Source: a bacterium
GTDB lineage: Bacteria; Electryoneota; RPQS01
NCBI GenBank assembly: GCA_016703065.1
Contig: JADJCU010000006.1
Span: forward strand, 1 to 64,000
DNA length: 64,000 nt
Direction: 5' to 3'
Positions 26,340-35,816 of this stretch are shown piece after piece. The stretch's first letter is position 1. Every line of letters begins with the position of its first letter. The position numbers and the translations under genes are program-made. The notes under the pieces were generated by a model, which made no database searches, was not told where the DNA came from, and was given only the letters and a program-made list of their open reading frames with translations.

Positions 26340-27671
26340 ATGCCCTTACAAGAAGCCCTAACTGCCATAGCCTCGGCCAAACCGGACGCCCGGCTCTTGC
26401 TTGCCGTCTCCGGCGGTCGAGATTCGCTCGCTATGCTCCATTGGTTCGCAGCGCAGAGCGTTTGGCGTGACCGTGTGGTAGTGGCGCATGTCAATCATGG
26501 CTTGAATGCCGGGGCAGACCACGCCGAGCAGCTTGTGAGGAGATGTTCGGCATCTTTCGCGCTGACGTGTGTGGCAGAATCCGTCGACACGCTTGGAGAG
26601 ATTGCGCGCAGCCACCTGTCCGTTGAAGCCGCTGCGCGCGTTTTGCGCTATGCTGCCCTCGAACGCCTGCGAGTGCAGACCAACTGCAATCACATCATCA
26701 CGGCGCACACGCAGGATGATGACGCAGAGACCGTTCTAATGAAACTCCAACAACACGCCACATGGTTTGAGCTGGTCGGGATGCCGATGCGACGCGCGCA
26801 CATTCTCAGGCCCTTCCTCAAGTGCACTCGCGCCGACCTGCGGGCTGTCCTGCCCGGCAATGCCGTATGCCACCAGGACCCGATGAACTCGGACCTCCGT
26901 TTCCCCAGAGTCCGGGCAAGGCACGCCCTCGCACTTCTCCCCCCACATGTGTCATCCTTCCTGGCCCGTCATGGCCTGGAAACCGCCAGTTCATTGAACT
27001 TGGCCGGAAGGCTCGCTAATACATACTTAAACAAGTGCTTACGTGGTAATGCCGACCCGGGTACAGCGCTTGAGAATCTCCCGAAAAACTTGTATCTTGA
27101 AGGTTTAGATTTCGTACTGGTGGAGAAGGCCCTCGCTCGCCGATTGGATAGAACCGACTTTCGTCTTCCGGCACACCGGAGAAGGCAGATTCTGGATTTT
27201 GTGAATGGCCGCGCACCACTCGCAACCCTGCCCCTCTGTGAAGGCTTTGAACTGCATCGCGCCGGTCCGCACCTGTGGCTCGCTCCGGTTGCTGTAAGGC
27301 CCAATTCAGTGTCAGTCGAGCTGACCAATCCGGAAGGGGCCGTTGCAACGCCTGCCCCCTTCGCTCATTGCGCCTCCGGTGAACTACGGCTAAATCCTGC
27401 CGCTCTCGTCGGCGATCCTCACTCAAGGCTTTGGTCCGCAGGCGAACGATTCCGACCGCACCGCCGCCGATCTCGCAAGATCGCCGACTGGCTGCATGAC
27501 GGAGCCGTGCACCCATCTGTACGAAATCAATGGCCCGTCATTCATGACGAACTTGGCATTGTCGCCATTCCCGGACTCGGAGTCTGCGAGCGAGTTGCTC
27601 CGCTCCCGACCGGTCACACTTTGCAAATTCGCTGGGAAAGCACACCAACCTGTGACGCACATGTCGCCTGA
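26340..27671 (+). CDS. tilS: tRNA(Ile)-lysidine synthase
   Basis: Converts C34 of tRNA-Ile(CAU) to lysidine so it reads AUA; 443 aa. The ATP-binding PP-loop SGGRDS is at residues 24-29, followed by VAHVNHGL and ITAHTQDDDAETVLM, both typical of TilS. The C-terminal region (about 370-430) with WLHDGAVHPSVRNQWPVI matches the TilS C-terminal substrate-binding domain. The ATG at 26340 is chosen; an in-frame ATG at 26319 lies in the terminator stem of the tRNA. Transcription must read through that terminator or start close by. Confidence 0.9.
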   Translation: MPLQEALTAIASAKPDARLLLAVSGGRDSLAMLHWFAAQSVWRDRVVVAHVNHGLNAGADHAEQLVRRCSASFALTCVAESVDTLGEIARSHLSVEAAARVLRYAALERLRVQTNCNHIITAHTQDDDAETVLMKLQQHATWFELVGMPMRRAHILRPFLKCTRADLRAVLPGNAVCHQDPMNSDLRFPRVRARHALALLPPHVSSFLARHGLETASSLNLAGRLANTYLNKCLRGNADPGTALENLPKNLYLEGLDFVLVEKALARRLDRTDFRLPAHRRRQILDFVNGRAPLATLPLCEGFELHRAGPHLWLAPVAVRPNSVSVELTNPEGAVATPAPFAHCASGELRLNPAALVGDPHSRLWSAGERFRPHRRRSRKIADWLHDGAVHPSVRNQWPVIHDELGIVAIPGLGVCERVAPLPTGHTLQIRWESTPTCDAHVA

Positions 27672-28221
27672 GTTCATGGTCGCCGGTCACCCGCCGCGCC
27701 GCTTCACGAAATACCTCGATCGCGCCGACATTCAATCTGCTGTTGCACGCACTGGCCGCGCGATTCGCGACCGCTTCAATGGCGAAGAGATCGTCTTTGT
27801 CGGAGTGCTCACCGGTTGTTTCATGTTCATGGCCGACATTGCCCGCGCTACCGGCTTGCCCTGCACCGTTGACTTCATCAAACTGTCGAGCTATGGCAAC
27901 GGAATGGAAGCGGGCCGCATTCGCCTTATCAAGGATATCGATTGCGACATTCGAGACCGGCACGTTATCGTCGTCGATGACATCGTTGATACCGGAAACT
28001 CATGGGACTTTCTGCAGCGCTTCCTCATGGTTCGCAACCCCAAGAGCCTGAGCATGGCGGCCGCATTCCGCAAACCCAAATCCCTTAACGCCGGAGTGAA
28101 TGTCGATTTTGTTGCGCTCGACCTTCCGGATGAATTCGTGATCGGCTACGGATTGGACTACGCAGGCAGTGCGCGTCATTTGCCTGATCTGTACATACTG
28201 GACGAAACAGATTCCAAGTGA
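27661..28221 (+). CDS. hpt: Hypoxanthine phosphoribosyltransferase
   Basis: Purine salvage enzyme making IMP or GMP from base and PRPP; about 186 aa. The PRPP-binding loop is VIVVDDIVDTGNS; VGVLTGCFMFMADIAR and KLSSYGNGMEAG are the other active-site segments. The start is either ATG 27661 (overlapping tilS by 11 bp) or ATG 27676. The tilS-hpt-ftsH order is a widely conserved cluster, known also from B. subtilis. Confidence 0.92.
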   Translation: MSPEFMVAGHPPRRFTKYLDRADIQSAVARTGRAIRDRFNGEEIVFVGVLTGCFMFMADIARATGLPCTVDFIKLSSYGNGMEAGRIRLIKDIDCDIRDRHVIVVDDIVDTGNSWDFLQRFLMVRNPKSLSMAAAFRKPKSLNAGVNVDFVALDLPDEFVIGYGLDYAGSARHLPDLYILDETDSK

Positions 28222-30106
28222 GTACCGACAAACATACCAACCCTCCCAAGGGCCGCGGCCCCGGCGACGACGACAACAAGATCGAGTGGCGCAAAATCTC
28301 GCGCCTGCTCTACGTCCTGCTGCTCGTCCTCCTCGCCACGATCGTCGTCACACAGCTCGTCAACCAGCGCCGCGCCGAACCCGTGATCACCTATCATGAG
28401 TTCGAACAGGCCGTGCAAGACGGACGCATTCAATCCGGCGTCATCCGTGACCAGAACTTTCACGGTAAGATGAAGGATAACTCGCGCTTCGTCGTCACCC
28501 TCCCGCCGACCTTGGACAGCGAGCTGCTCAATCGTTGGCGAGCCTCCGGCATTGAGCTCGATTTCAAAGTCAAGCGCCCCGATCTCGCCCAATACTTAAT
28601 CGCGATGCTGCCCTGGCTGCTCTTGCTCGGTTTCGGGATTATTCTCATTCGGCGAATGGGCAACATGGGTCCGCGTGGTCTGTTCCAATTTGGCAAGAGC
28701 AAGGCCAAGGTCTACTCCGAGGCCGCTACAAAGACTACCTTCGCCAATGTCGCTGGAGCCGATGAGGCCAAGGAAGAGTTGCACGAGATCATCGACTTCC
28801 TCCGCGACCCCAAGAAATTCGTCCGCTTGGGCGGCCGCATTCCGCGCGGTGTCCTGCTGCTCGGCCCTCCGGGAACCGGCAAGACCCTGCTCGCCAAAGC
28901 CGTGGCAGGCGAAGCGGGTGTTCCTTCTTCTCGATCAGTGGCGCTGAGTTTGTGGAAATGTTCGTCGGTGTTGGCGCAAGCCGTGTGCGCGACCTGTTCG
29001 ATACCGGGAAAAAGAACGCCCCCTGCATCATCTTCATTGACGAAATCGACGCTGTTGGACGTCAGCGCGGCGCAGGGCTTGGCGGAGGGCATGACGAGCG
29101 TGAACAAACGTTGAATCAACTCCTGATCGAAATGGACGGCTTCGAAGAAAACGATGGCGTCATCCTCGTGGCCGCCACGAATCGGCCCGACATTCTCGAT
29201 CCCGCTCTGCTTCGCCCGGGCCGCTTCGACCGCCAAATCGTTGTTGATCGACCCGACGTCAAAGGCCGCATCGGCATTCTGAAAGTTCATGCGAAAAACA
29301 AGCCGCTCGGCGCCGACGTCGATCTCGAAGTGATCGCCAAGAGCACACCCGGTATGGCAGGAGCAGAGCTCGCCAACCTTATGAATGAGGCCGCGCTGCT
29401 TGCCGCCCGCCGCGACAGCGATCACATCTTGATGCAGGATATCGAGGCCGCAAAAGACAAAGTCATGATGGGCATCGAGCGCCGTTCATTGGTCATTCCC
29501 GAACGCGAACGCAAAGTTACTGCATATCATGAAGCGGGCCACGTGCTCGTGGCGCTCTTCACGCCTGACGTTGACCCGGTGCACAAAGTCACGATTATTC
29601 CGCGAGGTCAAGCCCTCGGCCTAACTCACTTCGTGCCGCTCGACGACAAACGCAGCTACTCGCGCAAATACCTTGAAGGGCAGCTCAGCACTTTGCTGGG
29701 CGGTCGAGTTGCCGAACAAGAGGTCTTCGACGAAGTCACCAGCGGCGCCGCCAACGACCTTAAACGCACGACTGAAATCGCCAAGACCATGGTCACGCGT
29801 TGGGGAATGAGCGACAAGCTCGGACCGATTACCTACGGACAGAAACACGAAGAAGTTTTCCTCGGGCGCGATTACACGTCGCATCAGGACTATTCGGACG
29901 ATACGGCCAATGCAATCGATCAAGCAGTTCGGGAACTTGTAGAGACCGCTGAACTGCGCGCCCGCGATATTCTGCGCAAAGAACGGAATCGTCTGGACCG
30001 CCTGGCTTTGGCCCTCGTCGAACGCGAGTCGCTTTCCGGAGAGGAAATCCACGCCTTGCTCGACTTGCCCGTGAACAATGGCCTGACGAAGGATCACGCC
30101 AACTGA
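28218..30106 (+). CDS. ftsH: ATP-dependent zinc metalloprotease FtsH (frameshifted)
   Basis: Membrane AAA+ protease; about 629 aa after repair, starting GTG 28218 across the hpt stop. Order: membrane helix (LLYVLLLVLLATIVV), periplasmic domain, second helix (MLPWLLLLGFGIILI), Walker A GPPGTGKT, Walker B IIFIDEIDAVGRQR, SRH region ATNRPDILDPALLRPGRFDR and zinc site HEAGH. The frame breaks at about 28925: GTTCCTTCTTC reads wrongly, while adding one T (CCTTTC) gives AGVPFFSISGAEFVEMFVG as in all FtsH. This single homopolymer loss is the only defect. Its last base overlaps the next ATG. Confidence 0.93.
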
Positions 30107-30732
30107 TGGACCATTCCGAAGAACAACGCCTGCGCGAGATCATTCGCAAAGAGCTCGAGGCCCGCGAGGACTTGCGCGACAAGGAGCGCGTGGCCTCCAC
30201 TCCCGCGCCGCGTCTCAATGAAGCCGATCGTCAACGTATCATTGACGACGAGATCAGTCGTTTTTATGCCGCGCGCGGAAACTACAAGCCTTTTGAGAAC
30301 GAAGACGGCGAAGTCGAATGGCTCACCGAGCAGGAAATCCTCGACCGCAATCGTCAGATTCCGGTTGATGTTGAAGAGCTTGAAGAGGGCCAACGGCATG
30401 TTCGAAACCGATTCCTGATTATCGCGGTCGCCGCATTTCTCGCTGTCGCGCTGATGGTCTACGCGCTGCAGCAACGGCAGGGGAGCATTCAAGTGCTGTG
30501 TAATGTCGATGGCGCAGTCATTGTGCTGAATGGACACCCGACGGAGTTCCGTACCGATAACGTCCTGCGTGACCTGCCCGTCGGGATGCATGTCGTCTCA
30601 GTCGCGAAGCTCGGCTACGGAATTGTCGGTGATCCTGCCCGCAGCGTCGAAGTGAAAGCGGGCGCTCAAGAGGTTGTTGCCTTTCAACTCGAACCCAAAA
30701 CCGGTCGCGACAGTGGACAAGCTAAGAATTGA
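30106..30732 (+). CDS. Membrane protein with PEGA-type domain
   Basis: 208 aa of unknown role. Residues 1-100 are charged and helical (EEQRLREIIRKELEAREDL). One membrane segment follows (FLIIAVAAFLAVALMVYAL, about 102-121), then a beta domain of the PEGA type: IQVLCNVDGAVIVLNGHPTE, with LPVGMHVVSVAKLGYGI. PEGA domains are found in surface-exposed or periplasmic proteins. The start ATG overlaps the ftsH stop by one base, and folE starts within its 3' end, so it belongs to the same operon. A signalling or scaffolding role is guesswork. Confidence 0.7.
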   Translation: MDHSEEQRLREIIRKELEAREDLRDKERVASTPAPRLNEADRQRIIDDEISRFYAARGNYKPFENEDGEVEWLTEQEILDRNRQIPVDVEELEEGQRHVRNRFLIIAVAAFLAVALMVYALQQRQGSIQVLCNVDGAVIVLNGHPTEFRTDNVLRDLPVGMHVVSVAKLGYGIVGDPARSVEVKAGAQEVVAFQLEPKTGRDSGQAKN

Positions 30733-31273
30733 AGCCGCCGTTCGCGAGATACTTCTGGCCATCGGAGAGAATCCGGAAAGGCCGGGATTGATCGATACGC
30801 CTAAGCGCGTCGCGAGCATGTTTGAAGAGATTTTTAGCGGGATCGGGACGCTGCCCGCCGATTCGCTCAAGCTCTATCCTGCGGACAACGCGACTGTGAT
30901 GATCATCCCTCGCGATATTCCGTTCTACTCAATGTGCGAACATCATCTGTTGCCGTTCTGGGGCTTCGTGTCCATCGCCTATATTCCGGCAAACGAGCAA
31001 GTGACCGGATTCTCGTCGCTCGGGCGTGTCGTGCGCGTGCTGTCCCAACGCCCCCAACTGCAAGAGGTCATGACCACTGCGATCGCCGACACATTGATGC
31101 ATACGCTGAAGCCGATGGGCGCCTTCGTCGTTGTGCGTGCGCAGCATCTCTGCCTCATGATGCGCGGCGAAAAAGTGCACGGCAGCTGGACCGTAACCTC
31201 CGCCGTGCGCGGCGCCCTATCCAAACAGGCCACGCGCATGGAAGCCCTGCTCCTGATGGATGGACGCACCTAA
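30713..31273 (+). CDS. folE: GTP cyclohydrolase I
   Basis: First step of tetrahydrofolate synthesis, GTP to 7,8-dihydroneopterin triphosphate; 186 aa. Zinc ligands lie in MCEHHLLPFWG and in HLCLMMRG; RPGLIDTPKRVA and GFSSLGRVVR are family motifs. GTG 30713 is taken as start, 20 bp inside the preceding gene, because DKLRIEAAVREIL is the normal N-terminal helix. The end overlaps folP by 14 bp. Confidence 0.93.
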   Translation: MDKLRIEAAVREILLAIGENPERPGLIDTPKRVASMFEEIFSGIGTLPADSLKLYPADNATVMIIPRDIPFYSMCEHHLLPFWGFVSIAYIPANEQVTGFSSLGRVVRVLSQRPQLQEVMTTAIADTLMHTLKPMGAFVVVRAQHLCLMMRGEKVHGSWTVTSAVRGALSKQATRMEALLLMDGRT

Positions 31274-32129
31274 CCTTCGCTTCTTCAAGTATCGTCGCGG
31301 TACGCTCGAGCTTGGTCGCCGCACGCGGCTGATGGGAATCGTTAACGTCACGCCCGACTCGTTTTCAGACGGCGGAAAGTATCTTGATCCAACCGCCGCG
31401 ATCACCCACGGGCTCAAATTGCTTGTGGCAGGTGCTGACATGATTGATCTGGGCGCGGAGTCAACTCGACCGGGAAGCGAACCCACGTCGGTCGCTCTGC
31501 AGCTCGAGAGATTGTTGCCGGTTGTTTCCGAATTGCGGAACGCAAGTGACGCCATACTCTCTGTCGACACGCGGTCCGCCCGCGTCGCTGACGAGTGTCT
31601 CGCCGCCGGAGCCGACATGATCAATGATATATCCGGTCTTGAACACGACCCCGAGTTGGCTGACGTCTGTGCGGAACAGAATGCCGGATTGGCCGTCATG
31701 CACATGCGCGGCACACCGGCCACGATGCAAACGCAGCTGCTCTATGAAGACTTGCTGTCGGACGTTCGCGCGTCCCTCGAACACTCCGTGCGCGTTGCTC
31801 AGGCGAGCGGCATTCAGAATGACTCACTGCTCATCGACCCGGGACTTGGTTTTGGAAAGAGCTTTGAGCAGAATTACCTGCTGCTCGGGAATCTGAAGGC
31901 CTTCGCGGAACTTGGCGCGGGGGTGCTGGTTGGACCCTCGCGCAAAGCATTCACCGGCGAGTTTTCGAAATTGCCCGCTGCCGAACGCGTCCACTCTACT
32001 GCTGCGGCTGTCGCAATATCGATTCTGAACGGAGCAGATGTGCTGCGTGTGCATGATGTGGCCGAGCTGCGGCAAGTCGCCGATATCTGTGATCGCTATA
32101 GGGAAGTCATGCATGGCAGACACGACTGA
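31260..32129 (+). CDS. folP: Dihydropteroate synthase
   Basis: Condenses dihydropterin pyrophosphate with p-aminobenzoate; 289 aa TIM barrel. The two PROSITE-type signatures are clear: MGIVNVTPDSFSDGGKY and MIDLGAESTRPGS. DPGLGFGKS and VGPSRKAF form the other active-site loops. With folE just upstream, two folate steps are coupled by overlapping genes. Confidence 0.94.
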   Translation: MDAPNLRFFKYRRGTLELGRRTRLMGIVNVTPDSFSDGGKYLDPTAAITHGLKLLVAGADMIDLGAESTRPGSEPTSVALQLERLLPVVSELRNASDAILSVDTRSARVADECLAAGADMINDISGLEHDPELADVCAEQNAGLAVMHMRGTPATMQTQLLYEDLLSDVRASLEHSVRVAQASGIQNDSLLIDPGLGFGKSFEQNYLLLGNLKAFAELGAGVLVGPSRKAFTGEFSKLPAAERVHSTAAAVAISILNGADVLRVHDVAELRQVADICDRYREVMHGRHD

Positions 32130-32574
32130 TCTGAGCTTTGCGGAACTTACCGCCGATCACCTGCACGATGTCCTGCCGATCGAGCGCGAGTCTTTCAAAG
32201 ACCCTTGGTCACTGGCGTCGTTCCGCAATTTCATCGTCTTGTATCGCACAAGCTGGGTCGCCATGCGCGACAATAGAGTCGTTGGGTACCTCGTCACGCA
32301 GTGGGTGCTCGACGAAATACACATCCTGAACGTCGCGGTTCACAAATTCGAACGTCGCAAAGGCGTCGCTTCATTCCTGCTTGATTCGCTGTTCGAGCGG
32401 GCTGTTGCACATAAGATGGCGGACGTCTATCTCGAAGTCCGTGAATCAAATGAGTCCGCCCGGGCGCTCTATGCCCGTTACGGATTCGCCGAATTGGGAA
32501 TTCGTAAGAGCTATTATCACGATGGCGAAGATGCGCTGGTCATGCACCGGCGTGTTCGGAAGTCTGATCGGTAA
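32113..32574 (+). CDS. rimI: Ribosomal-protein-alanine N-acetyltransferase RimI
   Basis: 153-aa GNAT enzyme of the RimI type, which acetylates the N-terminal alanine of S18 and related targets. It starts at ATG 32113, overlapping folP by 17 bp. Family pattern: IERESFKDPWSLASFRNF at the N-terminus, ILNVAVHKFERRKGVASFLL (acetyl-CoA loop), VRESNESARALYARYGF and the end DALVMHR. Usual partners tsaB and tsaD are absent here. Confidence 0.88.
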   Translation: MADTTDLSFAELTADHLHDVLPIERESFKDPWSLASFRNFIVLYRTSWVAMRDNRVVGYLVTQWVLDEIHILNVAVHKFERRKGVASFLLDSLFERAVAHKMADVYLEVRESNESARALYARYGFAELGIRKSYYHDGEDALVMHRRVRKSDR

Positions 32575-32597
32575 AACGGATAGGAAGGAGTTCATTC

Positions 32598-33458
32598 ATG
32601 GCACTTGAATGGCTGCGCCGCGAACGAAGCGGTATTTCACCCGAACAAAAGAAGACCTCGCAGGACACCCTTTGGGTGAAATGCGACAACTGCGGCGAAA
32701 TCGTCTTCAAAAAAGAACTCGAGAAGCTGCAGCTTGTTTGCCCCAAATGCTCTTTCCACTTTGCGATGCCCGCCGAATCCTACATAGCGCTGCTCGCCGA
32801 CGACGGCTCATGGGTAGAGAGCGATCACACAATGCGCCCGCTCGATCCGTTGCAGTTCAAGGACTCCAAGAAATATTCCGAGCGCGTCGCCAGTTCGATC
32901 AAGTCGACCGGAAAATACGACGCAATCACTATTGGATCGTGCAAAGTTGGTGGATATCCGTCCGAGCTTGGCATTATGGAGTTCTCGTTTATGGGCGGAA
33001 GCGTCGGCAGCGTCGTCGGCGAAAAAATCTCCCGCGCTGTTGATCGAGCAATTGCCGAGCGCCGTGCCTTGATTCTCGTCTCGCGGTCCGGCGGTATGCG
33101 TATGCAAGAGGGGATGGTTTCGCTCATGCAGATGGCCAAGACCAGTGTGAAACTGACGCAGCTTGACGAGGCCGGCCTGCCTTACATCTCGATTATCACA
33201 AACCCGACTACCGGTGGAACCACCGCAAGTTTCTCCATGTTAGGAGATGTTATCGTCGCTGAACCCGGCGCGTTAATCGGTTTCGCCGGCCCGCGCGTAA
33301 TTAAGCAGACCATTGGCCAGGATCTGCCTCCGGGTTTCCAGCGCAGTGAATTCCTGCTTGAAAAGGGGTTCCTTGACCGCATCGTCAATCGCCAGGATCT
33401 GAAACCGACCATAGTGCACTTGCTTAAGGCCTTCATGCCGGAAGTTACACCAGCGTGA
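32598..33458 (+). CDS. accD: Acetyl-CoA carboxylase carboxyltransferase beta subunit
   Basis: Carboxyltransferase subunit for malonyl-CoA, the first step of fatty acid synthesis; 286 aa. An N-terminal zinc ribbon C-x2-C-x15-C-x2-C (CDNCGEIV to VCPKC) is followed by the crotonase-like core with SRSGGMRMQEG and TNPTTGGTTASFSMLGD. It starts 23 bp after rimI with GGAG upstream. accA is not in this window. Confidence 0.95.
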   Translation: MALEWLRRERSGISPEQKKTSQDTLWVKCDNCGEIVFKKELEKLQLVCPKCSFHFAMPAESYIALLADDGSWVESDHTMRPLDPLQFKDSKKYSERVASSIKSTGKYDAITIGSCKVGGYPSELGIMEFSFMGGSVGSVVGEKISRAVDRAIAERRALILVSRSGGMRMQEGMVSLMQMAKTSVKLTQLDEAGLPYISIITNPTTGGTTASFSMLGDVIVAEPGALIGFAGPRVIKQTIGQDLPPGFQRSEFLLEKGFLDRIVNRQDLKPTIVHLLKAFMPEVTPA

Positions 33459-34210
33459 TCATTCTGATCTCGAATGACGACGGCATTCAATCCGCGGGTC
33501 TGCATGCTCTTGTGCGCGCGGTGTCCGACCTTGGACAGATCTGGGTCGTGGCTCCTGATCGCGAACAATCCGCCGTCGGACAGTCAATCACGATCTCCGA
33601 TCCAATCCGACTGTTCGACTGCACGGTTGACGGCGCGTCCCGCACCTTTGCCATTAATGGCAGTCCGGCCGACTGCGTGAAACTCGCGCTATCAGAATTG
33701 CTGCCCGAACGCCCGGCGTTGGTGATGTCCGGAATCAATCGCGGAGAGAACACCGGCATATCAATCATCTATTCGGGCACGGTCTCGGCAGCCACCGAAG
33801 GCGCCATTAACGGCATTCCGTCGATTGCTGTTTCGCTCGATTCATTTTCTCCGACAGATTATTCCGGCGCGGCAGCGGTTGCGCGCCGCTCGGCCGAACT
33901 CGTGCTCGCAAGTGGCCTGCCCGAAGGAACGCTCCTGAATGTTAACGTACCGGCGCTGCCGCAGCACGAAATCAAAGGCGTTCGTGCTGTGCGCCAAGGT
34001 CAGGGCCGATTCAAAGAGACCTTCTTGAAACGCAATGACCAGCGCGGCCGCGTCTACTATTGGATGGACGGGCATAAACTGCCGCTTCAAGAGACCAACA
34101 CCGACGGCACCGTGATACTTGACGGATACGTTGCGATCACACCCATTCATTTCGACCTGACGCATCATGCGCTCCTACCTAAACTCGCTGATTGGGAAAC
34201 GAAGTTCTAA
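33455..34210 (+). CDS. surE: 5'/3'-nucleotidase SurE
   Basis: Divalent-metal nucleoside monophosphatase; 251 aa from GTG 33455, overlapping accD by four bases. ISNDDGIQSAGLHAL carries the metal-binding Asp pair, APDREQSAVGQSIT and NGSPADCVKLAL follow, and SGINRGENTGISIIYSGTVS is the active-site loop. Length is normal. Confidence 0.95.
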   Translation: MIILISNDDGIQSAGLHALVRAVSDLGQIWVVAPDREQSAVGQSITISDPIRLFDCTVDGASRTFAINGSPADCVKLALSELLPERPALVMSGINRGENTGISIIYSGTVSAATEGAINGIPSIAVSLDSFSPTDYSGAAAVARRSAELVLASGLPEGTLLNVNVPALPQHEIKGVRAVRQGQGRFKETFLKRNDQRGRVYYWMDGHKLPLQETNTDGTVILDGYVAITPIHFDLTHHALLPKLADWETKF

Positions 34211-34222
34211 TTTGGCCATTGC

Positions 34223-35762
34223 ATGAAGCACGCTGAACGCATTGTCATCCTCGATTTTGGCGGTCAAACCACACAGTTGATCGCGCGCCGCCTCCGCGAG
34301 CAGGGCGTCTACTGTGAAATCTTGCCATTCAACGCACCGGTCGCCGAGATCCGCAAGCCCGGAACAAAAGGCATCATCTTCTCCGGTGGTCCGGCAAGCG
34401 TGCATGCGCCGGAATCGCCCCATCCTGTCTCCGAGGTTTACTCGCTCGGTTTGCCCATCTTCGGCATCTGTTATGGTATGCAACTGCTCGGCGAGTTTCA
34501 CGGCAGTTCTGTGGTCAAAGGAAGTTCTGGTGAGTTTGGTCCCGCCCAGGTGAGCTTCACCGAGCGGTCACGCTTCCTGTCCGATTTTACCGGCCCAACA
34601 CAGGTATGGATGAGTCATGGCGATCATATTGAGGATGTGCGGCCTCCGTTGCGTTTGGCTGGTACAAGCGCCGGGGGACTCGTCGCGGCGGTAAGCCATG
34701 AGGATGAGCATTCCTTCGGAGTTCAGTTTCACCCTGAAGTGACGCACACGCCTGAGGGCGGAAGACTCCTGCGCAATTTTGCATTCGATGTCTGCGGCTG
34801 CGTCGGCGGTTGGAGCATGGAGTCCTTCATCGACGAAGCGGTGCAGGATATTCGCGTGACCGTTGGAAAGCGCAAAGTGCTTTGCGCGCTTTCCGGCGGC
34901 CTTGATTCTGCCGTTACTGCGATGTTGCTTAATCGCGCGATTTCTGGTCAGGTGCTCTGCTTTTACGTGGATACCGGGCTTGGACGCCTTGGTGAACGCG
35001 AACAAATTGAACAAACATTCCGCGATCACGGACACATCGAACTTGAAGTGATTGATGCATCGGTGAAGTTCTTTGCGGCGCTCAAAGGTATCACGGACCC
35101 GGAGCACAAGCGCAAGACCATTGGTCGTCTCTTCATCGAGGTTTTTCAAGAGGAAGCCGCGCGTCACCCCGACGTCGATTTTCTCGCGCAAGGAACGCTC
35201 TATCCTGACGTCATAGAAAGCGTGTCTGTCAAAGGCCCGTCCGCAACGATCAAATCGCATCACAACGTCGGCGGACTTCCCGAGTCTCTGCACCTGTCGC
35301 TAATCGAGCCGTTGCGTGAACTGTTCAAAGACGAAGCGCGCAAGCTGGGTGAGCTCCTCGGATTGCCCCGCTCTATCACGCATCGCCATCCGTTCCCCGG
35401 GCCGGGTCTTGCCGTCCGTGTCCTCGGCGAAGTTACCCGTGAACGCTGCGACATTCTGCGGCACGCCGACTCGATCTTCATGCAGGAGCTGCGTGACGCG
35501 AACTGGTACGAGCAAACCCGCCAGGCCTTCGCCGTACTGCTGCCCGTCAAGTCCGTTGGCGTAATGGGAGACGAGCGCACTTACGAAAGCGTGCGTCCTG
35601 AGGGCCGTCAACACGGATGATTTCATGACCGCTGATTTCACGCGCCTGCCCTTCGATCTGCTGGGGCGCGCATCATCCCGCATTATTAACGAAGTGCGCG
35701 GCATCAACCGTGTCGCGTACGATATCAGCACCAAACCGCCGGCAACCGTGGAGTGGGAATAG
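34223..35762 (+). CDS. guaA: GMP synthase, glutamine-hydrolysing (frameshifted near 3' end)
   Basis: Makes GMP from XMP; about 513 aa after repair. N-terminal glutaminase: FGICYGMQLLG (nucleophile Cys) and FGVQFHPEVTHT; then PP-loop ALSGGLDSAVTAML; C-terminal dimerisation domain with FPGPGLAVRVLGE. At about 35592 the frame slips: the listed frame ends in QHG at 35620, whereas the correct frame gives LRAVNTDDFMTADFTRLPF and ends INRVAYDISTKPPATVEWE at the TAG 35760-35762. Two homopolymer additions (GTGG, TCCC) give YESVASLRAV, as in other GuaA. Likely sequence errors. Confidence 0.92.
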
Positions 35763-35816
35763 CGACCCTTGTAACCTGATTTCGACCGCCTGCTTCGACC
35801 AATCAGAAGAGCTACT

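Noticed and set aside
28920..28930. Programmed ribosomal frameshift in ftsH
   Set aside because: No slippery heptamer or downstream stimulator is evident; a single missing T explains it, as at many other sites.
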